Assembly: GCA_963575745.1 (NCBI GenBank)
Contig: CAUYUJ010003559.1
Span: 5,001-69,000 of the forward strand
DNA from: Prorocentrum cordatum
Lineage: Eukaryota > Sar > Dinophyceae > Prorocentrales > Prorocentraceae
Direction of reading: 5' to 3'
Length of the DNA stretch: 64,000 bases
The notes under the pieces are model-generated. The model searched no databases. It saw only the letters and a list, made by a program, of their open reading frames with translations, and had not been told where the DNA came from. The position numbers and the translations under genes are program-made. Of the stretch, positions 9,945 through 21,870 are shown one piece after another. The first letter of the stretch is position 1. Every line of letters starts with the position of its first letter.

Positions 9945-10159
9945 AACACTATTACTTCTAAAGAATTATTATTGTTGGACCCCCTGGTGCACGCCCCCCG
10001 CCCAAAACCTAGGCCGCAGCTACATTTTCATCATTTTTCTGCGAAAGCTTCAGAAAAGTGGATTACCCCCGGATCCGGTTTTTTGTTGACGCTCGTTTTC
10101 CCTTGCAAAAAACAATAGAAAATGAAAATTCTTGTTCTTAGTTGATCAAATTTCAAGAA

Positions 10160-10570
10160 TCCCTTGCAAAAAATAAGGTAAAGTGGACATTCGCGCTCGC
10201 AAGACGAAATCCTTCCAAAACCTTAGGTTTCGTAGCGATTTTAACATAACAACATCAAAAACCCAATGGTTTTTTAAGAAAAAATTGTCAAAATGTCCTT
10301 CCGCGCGCTCTTGCGGATTCATAGGAAACACACCACTTTTTAAACATTTCTGTCAAAAGGGTCTTTGCGTGCTACTTCTTCAGGTGCTTTGAACTTCTCC
10401 AACAACGGTTGCGCGCCTGCGAGGGCCACCATCCCTTGCAAAAAATGAGACGAAGTGCACATGCGCGCGGCCGCCGCGCGCGCATGTCGAAATCCTGCCA
10501 AACACAATGGGTTTTCAATAATTTCAAGATGCGATGTTCAGAAAACATGTGAAAACGCACTACTTTCTCA
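10160..10570. repeat. Two diverged copies of a ~180-270-bp repeat
   Basis: Sequence starting CCCTTGCAAAAAATRAG at about 10162 recurs at about 10433. Both continue with GACATTCGCGCTCGCAAG- or CACATGCGCGCG-like segments and GAAATCCTNCCAAA. A shorter CCCTTGCAAAAAA start is at 10101. The second copy contains a GCGCGCGGCCGCCGCGCGCGC palindrome. Confidence 0.5.
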
Positions 10571-11370
10571 TCCAAAAAATCTCGAAATCCATTCGCGGTC
10601 TCTTGATGAATCTTTAAAACCCAAGATGGCCCCAACAGGCGCGCAAGATGGCCCCAAGAGGCGTCCATGAGGCCCAAACGCTCCGCGCCGTCTGCGTTCT
10701 TCCTTTCTCGCTTCTCTCCTTTCCTCCTTGTCCTGCTCCTCCTCCCCCTCTTCCGCCTTGGAGCCGTATTGGAACTGTCGATGGCCATCTCCCTTTCTCC
10801 CTCGCATGTCTGCTTGTACATACGTATAATTTCAGAACTTACCGTGCATGCGATCGTTTACAACATGGTGGACCGTGCGTATGTCACGAACCTTGTATAC
10901 ATGTGTTTCTCTCCCTCCGTCTGGCTGTGCACGCGCGCGTTGGGCACTGAGAGTTAGGATCATAGCGCCATGAGTCTATGAGCAATGCATGCGTCATCCT
11001 TGGGACTGTATAACATCAGTGTAACACATGTACTTCTGTAATCGCATCCCCACGAATTTGCCCCAAAAATGTGACCAACTATCTTGGCACTGCGTACCAT
11101 CTCACGTGTACCGTGTACCACATCATATGTAACAGATGTGATCAACCTCTGTGGGTGTGTACCCCACGCCAGTGTAGTAGCCAGGGTCGTCCGCACGCCA
11201 CGAAGTGAAGTGTCCCAACGTCATAGGGCGGGAAGCTGGGTGTGGGTGGTCTCGAAGAGTCGTTTGGATATTTGGTAGAGCTTGAACGGCCCCCCCACGA
11301 AGTGGGGGTATTGGCTGGTGTCGCAAGAAAACCCTGGCACTGGGGAGAACACTGAGCGTTCGGGTAAAAT
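10571..11370. other. No gene recognised
   Basis: Mixed-composition sequence without a convincing frame, RNA gene or repeat. Confidence 0.4.
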
Positions 11371-11371
11371 G

Positions 11372-11417
<46 letters not shown>

Positions 11418-11440
11418 GTTGTTGTTGTTGTTTGTTGTCG
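11372..11440. repeat. (GTT)n microsatellite
   Basis: About 70 bp of GTT repeats with small interruptions. Confidence 0.95.
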
Positions 11441-11715
11441 TCGTCCCACCCGCAACCCGCCCCGCGACCCACCCGCGACCCATCCCGCGACCTACCCGCG
11501 ACCACCCACCCGCCCCGCGCCCCGCGACCCACCCGCGACCCACCCCGCGACCCACCCGCGACCCACCCGCGACCCACCCGCGACCCACCCCGCGACCCAC
11601 CCCGCGACCCACCCGCGACCCGCCCGCGGCCCACCCCGCGACCCACCCGCGACCCACCCGCGACCCACCCGCGACCCACGACCACCCCGCGACCCACCCG
11701 CGACCCACCTTCGAC
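11441..11715. repeat. GCGACCCACC minisatellite
   Basis: Irregular 10-11-bp units GCGACCCACCC and GCGACCCACCCC. All six frames are open by composition. Confidence 0.9.
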
Positions 11716-12075
11716 CCAAACCACGTTCAAGGTACAAACCAACATTTTCGGCGCCTGCGGCGGGCTTTTTTTGCATTCCTTCCAGGTGGAGAGCCCGCGA
11801 CCCACCCCGCGATCAACTCGCGACCAACCCGCGACCCAAACCACGTTCAGGGTACAAACCACATTTTTCGGTGCCTGCGGCGGGCATCTTTTGCATTTGT
11901 TCTAGGTGGAGAGACCGCGGCCCACCCGCGACCACGTTCAGGGTACAAACTACATTTTTCGGCGCCTGCGGCGGGCATCTTTTGCATTCGTTCCCGGTGG
12001 AGAACCCGCGGCCCACCCGCGACCCAAACCACGTTCAGTGTACAAACCAAATTTTTCGGCGCCTGCGGCGGGCTG
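11715..12075. repeat. Four units of a ~90-120-bp repeat
   Basis: Each unit has CACGTTCAGGGTACAAACC, a TTTTTCGGYGCCTGCGGCGGG segment, TTTTGCATT and GGTGGAGA, followed by GCGACCCACC words. CACGTTCA lies at about 11722, 11842, 11933 and 12032. Confidence 0.85.
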
Positions 12076-12079
12076 CTTT

Positions 12080-12455
12080 TGCAGGAGGACGAGGAGGAGA
12101 AGGAGGATGAGGATGAGAGGATGAGGGATGAGGATGAGGAGGAGGAGGAGGAGGAGGAGGACGAGGAAGGGGACGACGACGACGTCGACGACGACGACGA
12201 CGAAAAGGAGGAGGGGGGAGGATCGGGAGGGGGGGAAGAGGAGGAGGACGACGAGGAGGAACATGACGACAATGGGAGGACGATGATGGAAGGACGAGGG
12301 GGGCAGAGGGAGGACGAGGAAGAAGCGGAGGAGGAGGAGGAGGACGAGGTGGAGGAGGAGGACGACGATGACGATGAGGACGAGGACGAGGACGAGGAAG
12401 AGGAGGAGGAGGAGGCGGAGGAGGAGGAGGAGGAGGAGGAGGAGGAGAGCGCCAT
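12080..12455. repeat. Purine-only (GAGGA)n tract
   Basis: Almost pure purine on the + strand, translating as Glu/Asp runs or, in reverse, as Ser runs. Compositional, not a credible gene. Confidence 0.85.
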
Positions 12456-13665
12456 CGACAGGGAAGGTGGGGGCCACGAGGTCCGCCGGCTTGACGACGC
12501 CCGCGTCGCCCGCGCCCGCCCCCTCACTCTTATCCGCAATTGCGGGGTGCTACGTATATTTTTCTGAGCGTGGATGGCGCGGGTTGTTTTCGATTCTATC
12601 AAATGTGCCCATATATCGAGCTTTGCACACTTCGGCTTGTGCCGATGCGGTCCAGCACGCAATCCTCATTTAGATGATGAACCAAGGCTGGACAACCGCA
12701 TGCAACATTACAAGAAGGACAGTGGACGAGAGCGAGATCAATAAGCAGATGAACAGAGGGAAGGGAGAGGAAGCGTGACACACGTACAAGACAATGCTCA
12801 TAGGTAAGGGAGATGCGGGTAGAGAACTATGGGGCAGAGAGGAACGCTACATCCGAAGTTCTCCTCAAGGACCCATCTGAGACCAGGCACGGGATGGGAC
12901 AGAGTCAGGACGAGCGAGGTTGGAGCCGAGGTTGTCATGGCGTATAGCTGGCCCTGCCTGCAACTGCACGATGAACTCCGGTGCTCGGGGGCGGCCAAAA
13001 GGGGGGCGTCCCAGAGGGGGAGGCACAAATCATGGCTGGCGGCATGTGCGCGGCCCAGGGGGGGGCTGGGGACGTATTGAAATACGAAGGGGCGCCATGA
13101 AATCTGGGGAGATCTCATGGCCCCCGCCCCCCCTAGTCATCACCCCCCTCTTTGCCACCCCCGAGGTGCGTGGGAAACAGGCTCGCCCGGGCTACCAGGC
13201 AAGAGCGAGGCTACGGTCACGCGCTGCAGGGCTGCGGCGCGGCCTAAAACCAGATGGCCACCTCCCAATCCTCCCCGTGTCGGCGGCGCGCTCAAGGGGA
13301 TGAGGCGAGGGGGGCGGTCTGGTAGTAGAGCAGGGCGCTCCTCAAAGGCCCCCCGGCTTCCAAGAAGCCTTCTTGGAGGCTCTGGAGAATTACTACGACG
13401 CCCCCTGCTGTCATCCGCCCGTACCTGCATGCAGTGGGCGTGTTATACCAATGGAGGCCAGTCCATAAGAAACCTTCCACACGAAACCCAACCCTGAGAC
13501 CCCAGGACGTCCATGGACTTTTCGTGTGGGAACGCCATGCCTTCCACCGCAAAACCGTCGAAACCCAAGAAACGCAGGGCACCCTGGAGGCAAGCAGGGT
13601 GTTTGTTGGCATGGGCCTCCGCTGTAATGCGGGTCTGTTGTCGGGGAGGTTTCGACAACAAATCG
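12456..13665. other. No gene recognised
   Basis: GC-rich to mixed sequence with several short overlapping frames and no recognisable domain. Confidence 0.4.
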
Positions 13666-15130
13666 CAACCATTCTGAGGTGTTGGGTCCTCGTTTTGAAA
13701 TGACGGTCTCCGCGTCCCTCCTCCCTCCTTCCTCCCCCTCACTCCTCCTCCTTCCTCCCTGCGTTTCACCCACCCAGATCAACGTTTAGTGGCCCCATAA
13801 GGAACTCCACCGAACCCCCCACTGGGACCGCCCACATGCGCCCTGGAAAACCAGTTTAACATTTTCACCCACCGAATGCCGCGCTTCGTGGCCCAATAGG
13901 GAACTCCACCGAAACCCCTAGTGGGACCGCCCGCATGCGCCCTGGAAGCCCAATTTGGCATTTTCACCCACCCAGTACAGCGCTTCGTGGCCCCATAGGG
14001 AGCTCCACCGAAGCCCCATTTAGCATTTTCGCCCACCCAGTACAGCGCTTCGTGGTCCCATAAGGAACCGCACCAACCCCCCAATGCTACCGCCCGCATG
14101 CGTCCCGGAAAGTAATCTCGGCATTTTCACCCACGCAGTACAACGTTTCGTGGCCCCATAGGGAACTCCACCGATACCCCCAGTGGGACCGCCCACATGC
14201 GTCCCGGAAACCCCATTTGGCATTTCCACCCACCCAATGCAACGCTTCGTGGCCCCATAGGGAGCTCCACCGAAGCCCGCAGTGGGACCGTCCGCGTGCG
14301 TCCCAGAAGCTCAATTTGGCATTTTCACCCGCCAAGGACATTGTTTCGTGGGCACATAGGGAACTCCACCGAAGCCCCCAGCGGGACCGCCCGCATGCGT
14401 CGCGGAACCCCAATTTGGCATTTTCGCCCACGCAATACAGCGCTTCGTGGCCCATGCGCCCCGGAAGCCCAATTTGGCATTTTCGCCCACCCAGTACAGC
14501 ACCGAAAACCCTAGCGGGACCGCGTGCATGCGTCCCCGAAGCCCGAAAACCAAATTTGGTATTTTCACATCCGCAATACAGCGTGTCGTGGCCCCATAGG
14601 GGGCTCCACCGAAGCTCCCAGTGGGACTGCCCGCATGCGTCCCGGGAACACAATTTGGCAGCCCCACCCACGCATCACAACGCTTCGTGGCCCCATGGAG
14701 GGGATGCACCGAAACCCCCTGTGGGACCGCCCGCATGCGTCTTGGAAGCCCAATTCGGCATTTTCCCCACCCAATACAGCGCTTCGTGGCCCCATAGAGA
14801 GCTCCGCCGAAGCCCCCAGTGGGACAGTCCGCGTGCGCACCGGAAACCAAATTTGGCACACCCCTCGCACGTGTCGCAACCCCATAGGGAACTCCACCGA
14901 AGCCACCAGTGGGACCGCCCGCATGCGTCCCACACACTAAATGTTACATTTTCATACACACACACTCACTCAGTGCCACCGAAGCCCCGAGTGGGACCGC
15001 GCGCATGCGTTCCCCCCCACCCAGTGCGGCGTTTTGTGGCCCCACAGGGAGCTTCACCGTAGAAGATATTCACACTTGCGGCCCCCACAACTGCAGATGG
15101 TTGGGCCCTTCGCCCGGATGATTATTCCCC
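13666..15130. mobile_element. Satellite-bearing repeat element, copy 1
   Basis: The left end has CAACCATTCTGAGGTGTTGG continuing GTCCTCGTTTTGAA, followed by a CTCCTCCTTCC-rich leader. The interior is an array of ~98-bp units (CGCTTCGTGGCCCCATAGGG, AGCTCCACCGAAGCC, GTGGGACCGCCCGCATGCG). The right end has CACAACTGCAGATGGTTGGG then CCCTTCGCC. The same left end, unit and right end recur at 22941-25066, so this is a defined element rather than a free satellite. No protein is encoded and the class is unknown. Confidence 0.6.
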
Positions 15131-15476
15131 CCCGCCCCTCGACGCACGGGCGCCTCAAAACATCGGCCGCCCCTGCTGAAATTGCTTTCTGGTGGTCTTT
15201 TCGACCTCCAGACGGTCTGGAAGTTTGAAGGGGGCTGGAAAGCCCAGCCAACAGCTTCGCCTCAGGCGAAGCCAAGCTCCCACTCTGTTGTACCGAAGTA
15301 ACGATAGTCCCAGTATGAGAGGAGATGCCATCTCAAGCAATAGGGACATCCTTTGAGTCTCGATAGCGATAGTGTGCCTCGCGGTGGGGCGCAGTCAAAT
15401 CTGGGCGGCCGGCCGCTTGAGCTAGCGCGGCCGCGGGCGCGCGCTCGTTTCCACCCCTCGCGCCCCTCAGCTCGCT
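15131..15476. other. No gene recognised
   Basis: GC-rich sequence between the satellite element and the end of the retroelement. I looked for an LTR and could not identify one. Confidence 0.35.
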
Positions 15477-16290
15477 TTAGAGTCGGGGGGGGGGGGGGGG
15501 GGGGGCGAGCGAGCCCGTCGCCCCTGTGTAGCAGGCGCAGCAGCTAACCTGCGCAAGGGCAGGAATGGAAATGGGCCAAAGAAAGGTGGGCCCGCCAGCA
15601 AGTTGCCTCGCATATGTATGACATACTTGTCGGGCGGCGTCAGAACTTGATGTCTGGCCGGCTCGATATGGAGTATGTCTCTTCAGGCCATGTTTGAAGG
15701 TCTGTATGCCTCGCATGACTTGTAGGGGCATTTCTCTGTCGATGCTCCCCTTGGTGTGGCCATCCGCAGTCATATCGCGGGTATCGCACCACTGAATACT
15801 CTGCGCGATTCCACGCTCCATCATCTGTCGTATCCAACTGATGTGTCCTGAAAGGGTGCACTCAGTCGGCTTTTTCAAATCTGCGCCTGACAAGAACTTT
15901 AAAACAGACTCAGCATCGATGGTCAAACTCAGTGCTCAGGCCACCCAACTCAAGTATATTCTTCAACTGAGTGTGTGTGTGTGTGTGAGCGGCCACGCGT
16001 GGAGCTCGTGCAGAGTCAATCGTGGGATAACAGTCCTCCAATTTATGGGCTGCTGCTAGTGTCTCTGCTGAATAGCTCGAGCGGGCCTGCAGGCGGTGAG
16101 ACTTGCAGCGCGCATCAATCAAGTGAACGACAGGCTTACCGAATAACGTGTTTCACGTCGTAGCAAGGTTGCCCCGCGAATACGATCGCCTTCGACGTCG
16201 TCGTCGGCGTCTCCTCTCAAGCGTCGAAATCCTGAGTCGCTATGTATGTCGACCTCGCCCGTGGGGTTCATCGCCTGGTAGACGATTTTC
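15477..16290 (-). pseudogene. Ty1/copia RNase H domain, broken
   Basis: C-terminal RNase H part of the copia-type polyprotein, which would cut the RNA strand of the RNA/DNA hybrid during reverse transcription. In sense order: a first acidic motif HSDSGFR (Asp at 16236-16238), a SYSAET motif (usual RSxxSAE region), and WCDTRDMTADGHTKG near the end. The last motif is typical of the copia RNase H tail that carries the final acidic residues. The motifs lie in different frames separated by frameshifts and a CA-type microsatellite, so no intact product is possible. The end near 15486 is a long poly-G run. Confidence 0.75.
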
Positions 16291-16304
16291 TTCGGGCAGG
16301 CCTG

Positions 16305-18035
16305 TCATTTTCTGGTGATAGCGTTCAGTCGTCGCACTTGAGTGTTGGTCGGTTCTTGGACGTGCTGTTGAGATACAACATACACCATTAACCACGCCTG
16401 GGTGATCAGTGTGTATGCCAGCGCACCCCTGAGACTGACGAACATGTCTGCCACCACCTTGGTTGCTTGCGCGTCAGCGTCAGCGCCGGTTACTTCGGAA
16501 TGTTGTATAGGAGAAAGCTGTTTAATATATTCATCTTGATCCAAGGTAACATTACCGTCCTCGTCCTTAGTGTATCTGAGAGCACAATTAGTATGTGTGT
16601 GCTTGTTGAGTTTACACTTGCCGAAATTCTCTTCAAGGCATTTGACAGATTTGTCAATGGTGTCCTCAGTACCGGCCATATTAATGCAATCAACATGCTT
16701 GGCCGTGGGCAAGTCATTGCTCGTCTCGAACTCCTCGTCGTAAGACGCGGGTCGGAGGCCAAATCCTCTGGTGGTTCTTCTGAGCTTAAATGAGAGAGCC
16801 CGCGGAGCGTCCAAAGTGCCTATGCCCGGTTTCAAGCGCTGTAGACAGTGCTTTAACTCCTCGTAGTTCTCGAATCCTGGAAGAGTACGGAGCGCAGTGG
16901 CCGATCCAGGCAGCAAAGTAAAGCACGCCACGCGTCCCCTTGCACCAGTAGCCCCGGCAACTTCCTGATAGGTCAATCCCTTCAGGAAGGCCATGTTGAC
17001 GTCGAGGGGAGCAAGGATCCAATGCTTCTTGCACGCTGCCGTGCTAGCGAGTAACCTCTGTATTGGCCTTCATGCTTCCCGAAGATGTTTCTACGTCAAA
17101 AACTTCAAGGTCCATGAAGCCTCGGAGTACCAAGCGTAGTCGGATGGCACGTTCCATTGCGCCCTTTTCGTTCTTCACGAATTTCCAATTGTACATGCAT
17201 CTCGACATCGTGATGTTCGACGCTTTAGCTATCTCCTGCATCTCAAAGCATTTGTTGTCGAACCAAGTCTTGAGCTCGGTGAAGAGGGCCTTCGATACTT
17301 TATCGGGATTTGCCTGAGTGTCAGCTTTAGTGAGGAAGTCGTCTTCCTTGACGACCACGGCTCGCTTTGCAGCGGCGGTAACGCATACTCGCATATTGGT
17401 CACCCGGTCGGCATCTAATATCACGTGTTGCTGCTCGGACATGACTACCTTCGACATTTCTGTCGTAAAGCATAATTCAACGCATCGACCGTTTTCGTCT
17501 GAGTCGAGTCCGTAGCTGTCGTCTTCGACCGTGGTGCAAAAGGGGCCGTAGTACGTCTCCTCGATATCGGAGTCGTGAGTGCGTCCCCACTTCGGCAGGT
17601 GTCCCCGCTGTTCATTAGCTACAGTGATCAGCGCGCTCTGATCTGGAACCATCTGTGTGGATATGGTCAAGAGGTCTTCTGGTGGATCTACCTCCAACAA
17701 TTCCCTCTCCTCTTGCAATTCTGCGCGACACACCTCCATAACATGCGACTCGAGATCAACTTCTGATTCCTCGTAAATCGTAGAGAACCGTCCGTCATCA
17801 TATGCTGGTTCGGCTTCCGAAGCCTATCTTGCGGTTCCTTCCGGTGTCGGCGCATCTGCCAAGTCCTCAAATTCTGATATGTCCTGATCGAAACCTGCTT
17901 GAGGTTTAGTGGACATAAGGCATTTGATGATTCGTGAATGTGCTGATCCAGTAATATCATGTATACATTCAGAGCAGTACCTTCTGCTTCGTAATAATGG
18001 AATCCTGGAATCACGTCGTTGTCGTAATGAACCAA
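16305..18035 (-). pseudogene. Ty1/copia reverse transcriptase, broken
   Basis: Reverse transcriptase region (RVT_2 type). In sense order: a linker rich in acidic residues; TWFDNKCFEMQEI; MYNWKFVKNEKG; RLRLVLRGFMDLE (usual KARLVxRGF motif); VETSSGS; APLDVNMAFLKG (usual DVKTAFLxG, the first catalytic Asp region); APRALSFKLRRTTRGFGLRP; and a C-terminal MVYVVSQQHV motif. Frameshifts separate the blocks near 17040 and 16990, and one premature TAG sits at the first. The usual Y/H-x-DD catalytic pair is not visible where expected, where the frame reads INMAGTEDTID, so activity is unlikely even apart from the frameshifts. About 18036-18318 holds no clear domain. Confidence 0.85.
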
Positions 18036-18318
18036 TGTGAAGCTGTCGGCTTAAGTAACCGGAGGTAGCTCATGGATACTCTTGGCTAATCTGGCCGAAA
18101 CTACATTCTCAATACGAAAGAAGATTATGATAAGACATTGTAGGGCCAAATGTACCTTAGGGGATAGACGACTTGCAGTCTTCATCTGAAGCGTACCTTT
18201 CTTAGTCGGCAGATAGCCAAATGTCAAAGCAGGTCTCCCCGCTGATAGGCTGGCTACGAATGTCAACACTGTGCGTCGTGCAGTGTTGTCGGAGCCATTC
18301 TCTCGGGCTATGAGTGCT

Positions 18319-19460
18319 TCAATGTATAATGAATGTATTGCATCGCCGTACAGTACTTGAACATCTCGATTGCCTACTCGGACGATGACCTGACCCCTTT
18401 AAGGGATCATTCCTTACGACTGGGAACGGGCCGTTCCAGCCTCCCCAGTCATCCTTCGTGGTCGTAGGGCGATGGTAGTCGACCAAGTCTCCTTCGTCAT
18501 AATAGTGCTGACCGGTAATTGTCGTCTTAGTGCGTAATGCACGATTGGTCTTAGCTACTGCCGTGGCCTGTGTGATAGCTTCCATGCATGCCCTGCGCAT
18601 CCTCCGTCCACGAGAACGATATGATGTTTCCGTCGGCTGCTCGTGGTCCAGAACAGGGAGGTCAGGGAGCATTGCTGGTTGCCGTCCGAATCGAGCGTTG
18701 TATGGAGACACTGCGTTATAGAAGGCGAATGCGTGGGCGGCGAACAAGGCTTCGTGCAGTAGTCTGGTGAACGCAAGAAGTATCTCTAACCTATTGAGTT
18801 CAGCCTCCATGGCGTGAAGTAAATGACGTAGGATGCCATTTCTGGCCTCGATCGTTGTGGCGTGCTGTCCACGCGCGCGTATTCTAAGTTCAGTGCCTTT
18901 TTGCCTTGAGGACTGCTTTCGCAGTGTCGTTGTTAAGGGCACCTTCTCCATCGGAGTAAAGTAGCTTGGCCGGTCCAAACTGCATCCAGCACTGGTGATA
19001 TGCATCCAGGATAGTGGTCGTAGTCTTGTCTGGTATTTCAGTCCCAGTAGCATATCGTATACAACGATGGATAATGTGAAATATATTGTATTCTTGCTTG
19101 TAGAACATCAAATCGCATTCCACGTCCTCATTGAATTTACCGGGTAATGCAGTAGAAGGCACACCAGTGTGTCCAGGTTTGTCCCAAGCTCTGCATTCTC
19201 GGCATGCGTCGCAGACACCCATGCTGAGGTTGAGTCTGACACTGTCCAGACCTATTTGCTTAATATGAGTCTCATCTTAGGCTCCTTCGACTGGAACCGC
19301 GTAAATGTAGCTTTCGAAACTCGCGTGTTACCACGTTGGGGTCAAAGCTTCGCAGGTTTTGTCGACTGATTTGTACATCGAACCGTGGCCAGTCTGGTAG
19401 TCGTGGTCGTGCAGCAGGGTTCCCCGCTGGTGGTGGTGGAGGTGCTTCTCCACCTTTTTG
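18319..19460 (-). pseudogene. Ty1/copia integrase (DDE), broken
   Basis: Integrase of the same element, inserting the cDNA into host DNA. Sense order: FDVQISRQNLRSFDPN, a conserved region before the integrase; a CDACRECRAW zinc-type segment; core motif VECDLMFYKQEYN (first Asp); AKLLYSDGEGAL (second Asp); TIEARNGILRHLL (catalytic Glu); then a C-terminal part with ALFAAHAFAFYNAVSPY and a basic tail. All three DDE residues are present, but the frame shifts at about 18900 and again near 19330, so it cannot be made as one protein. One hairpin motif lies at 19414-19427 and reads AGNPA in the true frame. Confidence 0.85.
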
Positions 19461-19464
19461 TCGA

Positions 19465-20378
19465 CCACGTCTGACTCTAACCTGCGGTAGTCGGAGATGG
19501 CCATCCGAACTACCAGCTCAACTGGAGGCAGGTTGCCCTGCAGCAGGCTCAGCAGCATGTCTTCCAACAGTGTCGTGGCTGCTTGCGCCCGCGGTGGGTC
19601 CAACTCTGGAGCCGGGTCTCGGTGCTCTCAGTCGCGTAAGTGATGGTGCTGCTGGCGTCTCGGGTGGTGGTGCTGCTACCTCAGCAGGATCTGGCAGTGC
19701 AGGTCTTGCTGCCGGCTCGGGAGGAACCGGCGGAATCTGTCCATGATTGTCGGGCAACTTCCAAGGCTTGGCAAATTTGCATTTGCCAGGTGTTAGTACA
19801 TGTCCAGGTTTGTTCTTCCCGTAGCTCTTCTGACGGCTCGGATACTCCCAATGGTAGTCGTCTTTTTCGAACCATCTGCACTGTCTCGGATCTCTGTCGT
19901 GAGAGGAAGAACGCACGTTAATTTTATCCGCGCAAGCAGGACAGCCAAGCCCTCCCGACGGTGGTCTCGTAATCGGGCCATCCGGTTGTCGGGGAAGACT
20001 CGGGTAGTCCAAATTGCATCCCCTTGCGTTGGTGACCAATGCGGTGGGCGGATACGGGTAGCCATGGAAAGGGCCACGGGTTGTCTGAAAGAGATCGTGT
20101 GCGATCTGAACAGATTCGACAAAGAGCGACTGCATCTTTAATGTATATTGCGCAGCCGTGGACAATTCCTTATTGCATACCAGCGCGTGTTGACGATGGT
20201 CACTGCGTCGTTTCCGTTCAAAAGGGGTGAGTAATAGACGATGGTTGGCCATGATCTCGGTCGGTTTTCGCATCGGTACCCCGTGGGGATCACGTGCGCC
20301 AGTAGTGCATTGACCCATGTTCACCTTGCAAGTGCCCTTGCTTTTGACCAACGTAGTCCATGGTGGTATCTGACCCAC
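19465..20378 (-). pseudogene. Copia-type Cys-rich / Pro-rich region before integrase
   Basis: One open stretch of 286 codons (19518-20378). It contains Cys pairs (LGCPACAD, RQCRWFEKDD, GKCKFAKPWKLPD) that suggest a zinc-binding module, followed by a Pro/Ala-rich tail ending AAGQPASS. I associate this layout (Cys-rich block, HVLTPGKC-type motif, Pro-rich spacer, then integrase) with dinoflagellate copia polyproteins. Specific function unknown. It carries hairpin motif 19528-19541. It is intact by itself but out of frame with its neighbours. Confidence 0.6.
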
Positions 20379-20401
20379 CCAAGTCCCAACTGGTTTTTCT
20401 C

Positions 20402-21031
20402 TTAGATAAAACCGTCGTACATTATTTTGACGTACAGCTTGATGTGTGGTAGGTCTTGTTGATGTTGTTCATGCCAGGTGTCGTAGTTAACCTTTGCATT
20501 GAAATTGGAAGGTAAGCCGATTCTTCTGCAATTGGGCTGGCGCATGACAACCTTGACGAAACAAACGTCTAAATCGTGCATCGCTGCATATTGGACCTCC
20601 CGGTTGCCAAGATCAACAAAATACGTTTGTCGAGGTTTCCCCCTGAAGACAGACCTCGGCTGAATGCTAGTTGGGAGATGCCTCCAATTCTTCCACATGG
20701 CTCTAACACATCTACCTTAGTGTACCGTCGCACAGGGTGGGGATTATGTAGAATACATCTGCGTAAGATTCAGCAGGTTGCCCCGCGGGTAGGTGACGAA
20801 GGTCTCCTCTCCATCGTCGCTATCCGCGTCAGAGTCCAGAGGTGCGTCGGCGTAGTACGTGCTACACCCGAGTCCTCTCAGGTCGTCTCCACAGTCGTCG
20901 TTGCCTTCTTCGACTATTTTGGGTATCTTGCGTGGTTTGACGCCACATTCTGCGTCTGCTTTCATGTTTCCCCACATTCTAAGTGGGGTTCTGATTTTCT
21001 CTACACCCGCGTCGCACCCGCGTTCACTCAC
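20402..21031 (-). pseudogene. Copia polyprotein fragment, unknown domain
   Basis: Coding remnants in two frames. The downstream piece contains KVNYDTWHEQHQQDLPHIKL and ends in a stop at 20402. Upstream, the frame after a hairpin motif (20773-20786, AGQPA) continues as ESYADVFY. These match the style of the rest of the polyprotein, but no enzyme is recognised. The coding piece is interrupted by stops and abuts the 90-bp satellite array at 21170. Confidence 0.5.
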
Positions 21032-21169
21032 CTCCCCTTCTCTACACCCGCGTCACACCTGCGTTCCCACCTCACCTCCTCCTTCTCGCTCGTGCACACA
21101 CGCACCACGCCACACCGCGCCACATCGCGCCACACCACACCACGCCACACCACACACCACCACACCACA

Positions 21170-21870
21170 GAGAGTGCGCAGAGGGTGGTCCCTCAGCGCA
21201 GCCTCTATCCGTGACGCGCTCGCAGATCGTGGTAGGAACGGCACTTTCTCGACACCAGAGGGGGTGCGCAGAGGGTGGTCCCTCAGCGGGGCCTCTATCC
21301 GTGACACGCTCGCAGGGCGTGGCAGGCGCGGCACTTTCTCGACATGACATGGGGGTGCGCAGAGAGTGGTCCCTCACCGCAGCCTCTATCCGCGACGCGC
21401 TCGCAGATCGTGGTAGGAGCGGCACTTTCTCGACACCACAGGGGGTGCGCAGAGGGTGGTCCCTCAGCGGGGCCTCTATCCGTGGCACGCTCGCAGGGCG
21501 TGGCAGGCGAGGCACTTTCTCGACACCGCTGGGGGGGCGCAAAGGGTGGTCCCTCAGCGGGGCCTCTATCCGTGACACGCTCGCAGGGCGTGGCAGGCGC
21601 GGCACATTCTCGACATCACATGGGGGTGCGCAGAGGGTGGTCCCTCAGTGTGGCCTCTATCCGTGACACGCTCGCAGAGCGTGGCAGGCGCGGCACTTTC
21701 TCGACGCCGCTGGGGGGGCGCAGAGGGTGGTCCCTCAGCGGGGCCTCTATCCGTGACACGCTCGCAGGGCGTGGCAGGCGCGGCACATTCTCGACATCGC
21801 ATGGGGGTGCGCAGAGGGTGGTCCCTCAGTGCGGCCTCTATCCGTGATGCGCTCGCAGGGGTGTGGCAGG
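21170..21870. repeat. 90-91-bp satellite array, eight units
   Basis: The motif GTGGTCCCTCA recurs near 21185, 21275, 21366, 21456, 21546, 21637, 21727 and 21818. The unit holds GCCTCTATCCGTGACACGCT, then CGCAGGGCGTGGCAGGCGCG or CGCAGATCGTGGTAGGAGCG, then CACTTTCTCGACA. It lies inside the retroelement region. Confidence 0.95.

Noticed and set aside
11416-12567. 383-codon frame ending in a Glu/Asp-rich tail
   Set aside because: It runs through a microsatellite, a minisatellite and a purine tract; no protein-like segment.
15290-15350. rRNA-like text (CCAGTATGAGAGGAGATGCC)
   Set aside because: Superficial resemblance to a large-subunit rRNA segment, but the flanks do not continue as rRNA.
15131-15476. 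LTR of the copia-type element
   Set aside because: No matching direct repeat is found near 31.1-31.6 kb.
16163-16177. A fifteenth hairpin motif in RNase H
   Set aside because: It carries an extra base (GCAAGGTTGCCCCGC) that breaks the stem, and the RNase H frame there reads RGATL, not AGxPA.
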